Shown in pieces: positions 4,937 to 5,260 of a DNA stretch of 5,260 nt (position 1 is the stretch's first letter; every line of letters begins with the position of its first letter). This stretch comes from an uncultured bacterium. GTDB taxonomy: Bacteria > Pseudomonadota > Alphaproteobacteria > Rhodospirillales > Rhodospirillaceae. The stretch is from contig CAITZE010000107.1 in NCBI GenBank assembly GCA_903896775.1, positions 1 to 5,260 on the forward strand, given 5' to 3'. Both the position numbers and the translations under genes were made by a program. A model generated the notes under the pieces. That model had not been told where the DNA came from. It saw only the letters and a list, made by a program, of their open reading frames with translations, and searched no databases.

Positions 4937-5260
4937 GTCCCGGCCATTTCCTGACTTGGGCGTTCAAGAATAATGCGCGCAAGGATGATATTGATTGTCA
5001 GCACGATGAAGCCGGCCGCCGCAACGTCACTCAAGAAATGAGCCCCTTGCGCAATGCGCACGAGGCTTACCGCCACGCCGAATGCAAAGCCTGAAAAAAT
5101 GCCGGCAGCGCGCCACTTTGGCGGCAAAATAAACGCGTAAGCCGTGATCCAGAACGCGACGGCCGCATGACCCGAGGCGAAGGAGCAGTTGTGATCGCAT
5201 TCATGGGCGATTTGCCACGGCGGCGTGTAGGCAGCTCCGCCGCCGAACACCGCGACGTCC
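4933..5260 (-). CDS. PAP2 family (phosphatidic acid phosphatase type 2) membrane phosphatase, N-terminus cut off
   Basis: Only the C-terminal 108 residues are visible; the frame stays open to the window edge, so the true start lies outside and the in-frame GTG at 5250 is not the start. Family motif C2 appears as CSFASGHAA (visible residues 25-33, with His31 as the acid). Motif C3 appears as R-x5-H-x3-D (RIAQGAHFLSD, 68-78), with His74 the nucleophile and Asp78. Motif C1 (K-x6-RP) should lie just upstream, off the window. Hydrophobic segments at about 32-45, 51-67 and 79-96 fit a polytopic inner-membrane enzyme with a periplasm-facing active site. Such enzymes dephosphorylate lipid phosphates (phosphatidic acid, undecaprenyl pyrophosphate, lipid A or PGP), and the substrate is not evident. 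Its stop overlaps the next start as ATGA, so it is cotranscribed with the polyketide synthase genes. Confidence 0.9.
   Translation of the reverse strand, partial: DVAVFGGGAAYTPPWQIAHECDHNCSFASGHAAVAFWITAYAFILPPKWRAAGIFSGFAFGVAVSLVRIAQGAHFLSDVAAAGFIVLTINIILARIILERPSQEMAGT

Overview
The window looks like a chromosomal segment of an alphaproteobacterium. It is moderately GC-rich and dense, with gene families and sequence style typical of that class: an argD-type aminotransferase, a RecX with a basic N-terminal extension, a bacterial type III polyketide synthase paired with an ICMT-like methyltransferase, and a PAP2 phosphatase. GANTC sites (the CcrM methylation target of this class) are scarce: I found only six by eye. 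I cannot place it more precisely. No tRNA, rRNA, CRISPR array, insertion sequence or other mobile element is visible, and no gene-free stretch exceeds about 210 bases.

Left part, minus strand (12-2222): argD, for arginine (and possibly lysine) biosynthesis, lies downstream of an ABC-2 type transporter permease. The 207-base gap between them is the most information-rich noncoding stretch. Reading towards argD it holds a GC-rich inverted repeat, a strong sigma-70-like promoter (TTGACA, 16 bp, TATGAA) with a GANTC site on its -10, and a hairpin followed by a T tract that begins only a few nucleotides after the predicted transcription start. A 14-codon reading frame with three arginine codons follows, its stop overlapping the argD Shine-Dalgarno. 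The 3' arm and tail of the hairpin are complementary to that Shine-Dalgarno. Together these suggest a regulated leader RNA for argD, which is untested.

Middle (2223-2928): a 79-base divergent spacer separates the permease from recX, the only convincing plus-strand gene. recX ends 7 bases from the end of the convergent cluster to its right.

Right part, minus strand (2936-5260): four genes form a very tight unit. In transcription order they are a PAP2 phosphatase (cut by the window edge), a 148-residue protein of unknown function with a degenerate GIY-YIG-like pattern, a type III polyketide synthase and an ICMT-like membrane methyltransferase. The first two junctions are ATGA overlaps and the third gap is 4 bases. 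The synthase/methyltransferase pair resembles known systems for alkylresorcinol or alkylpyrone lipids, where the synthase extends a fatty acyl starter with malonyl-CoA and the methyltransferase modifies the lipophilic product at the membrane. The roles of the phosphatase and the small protein in such a pathway are open, and this unit is the best candidate for something not yet described.
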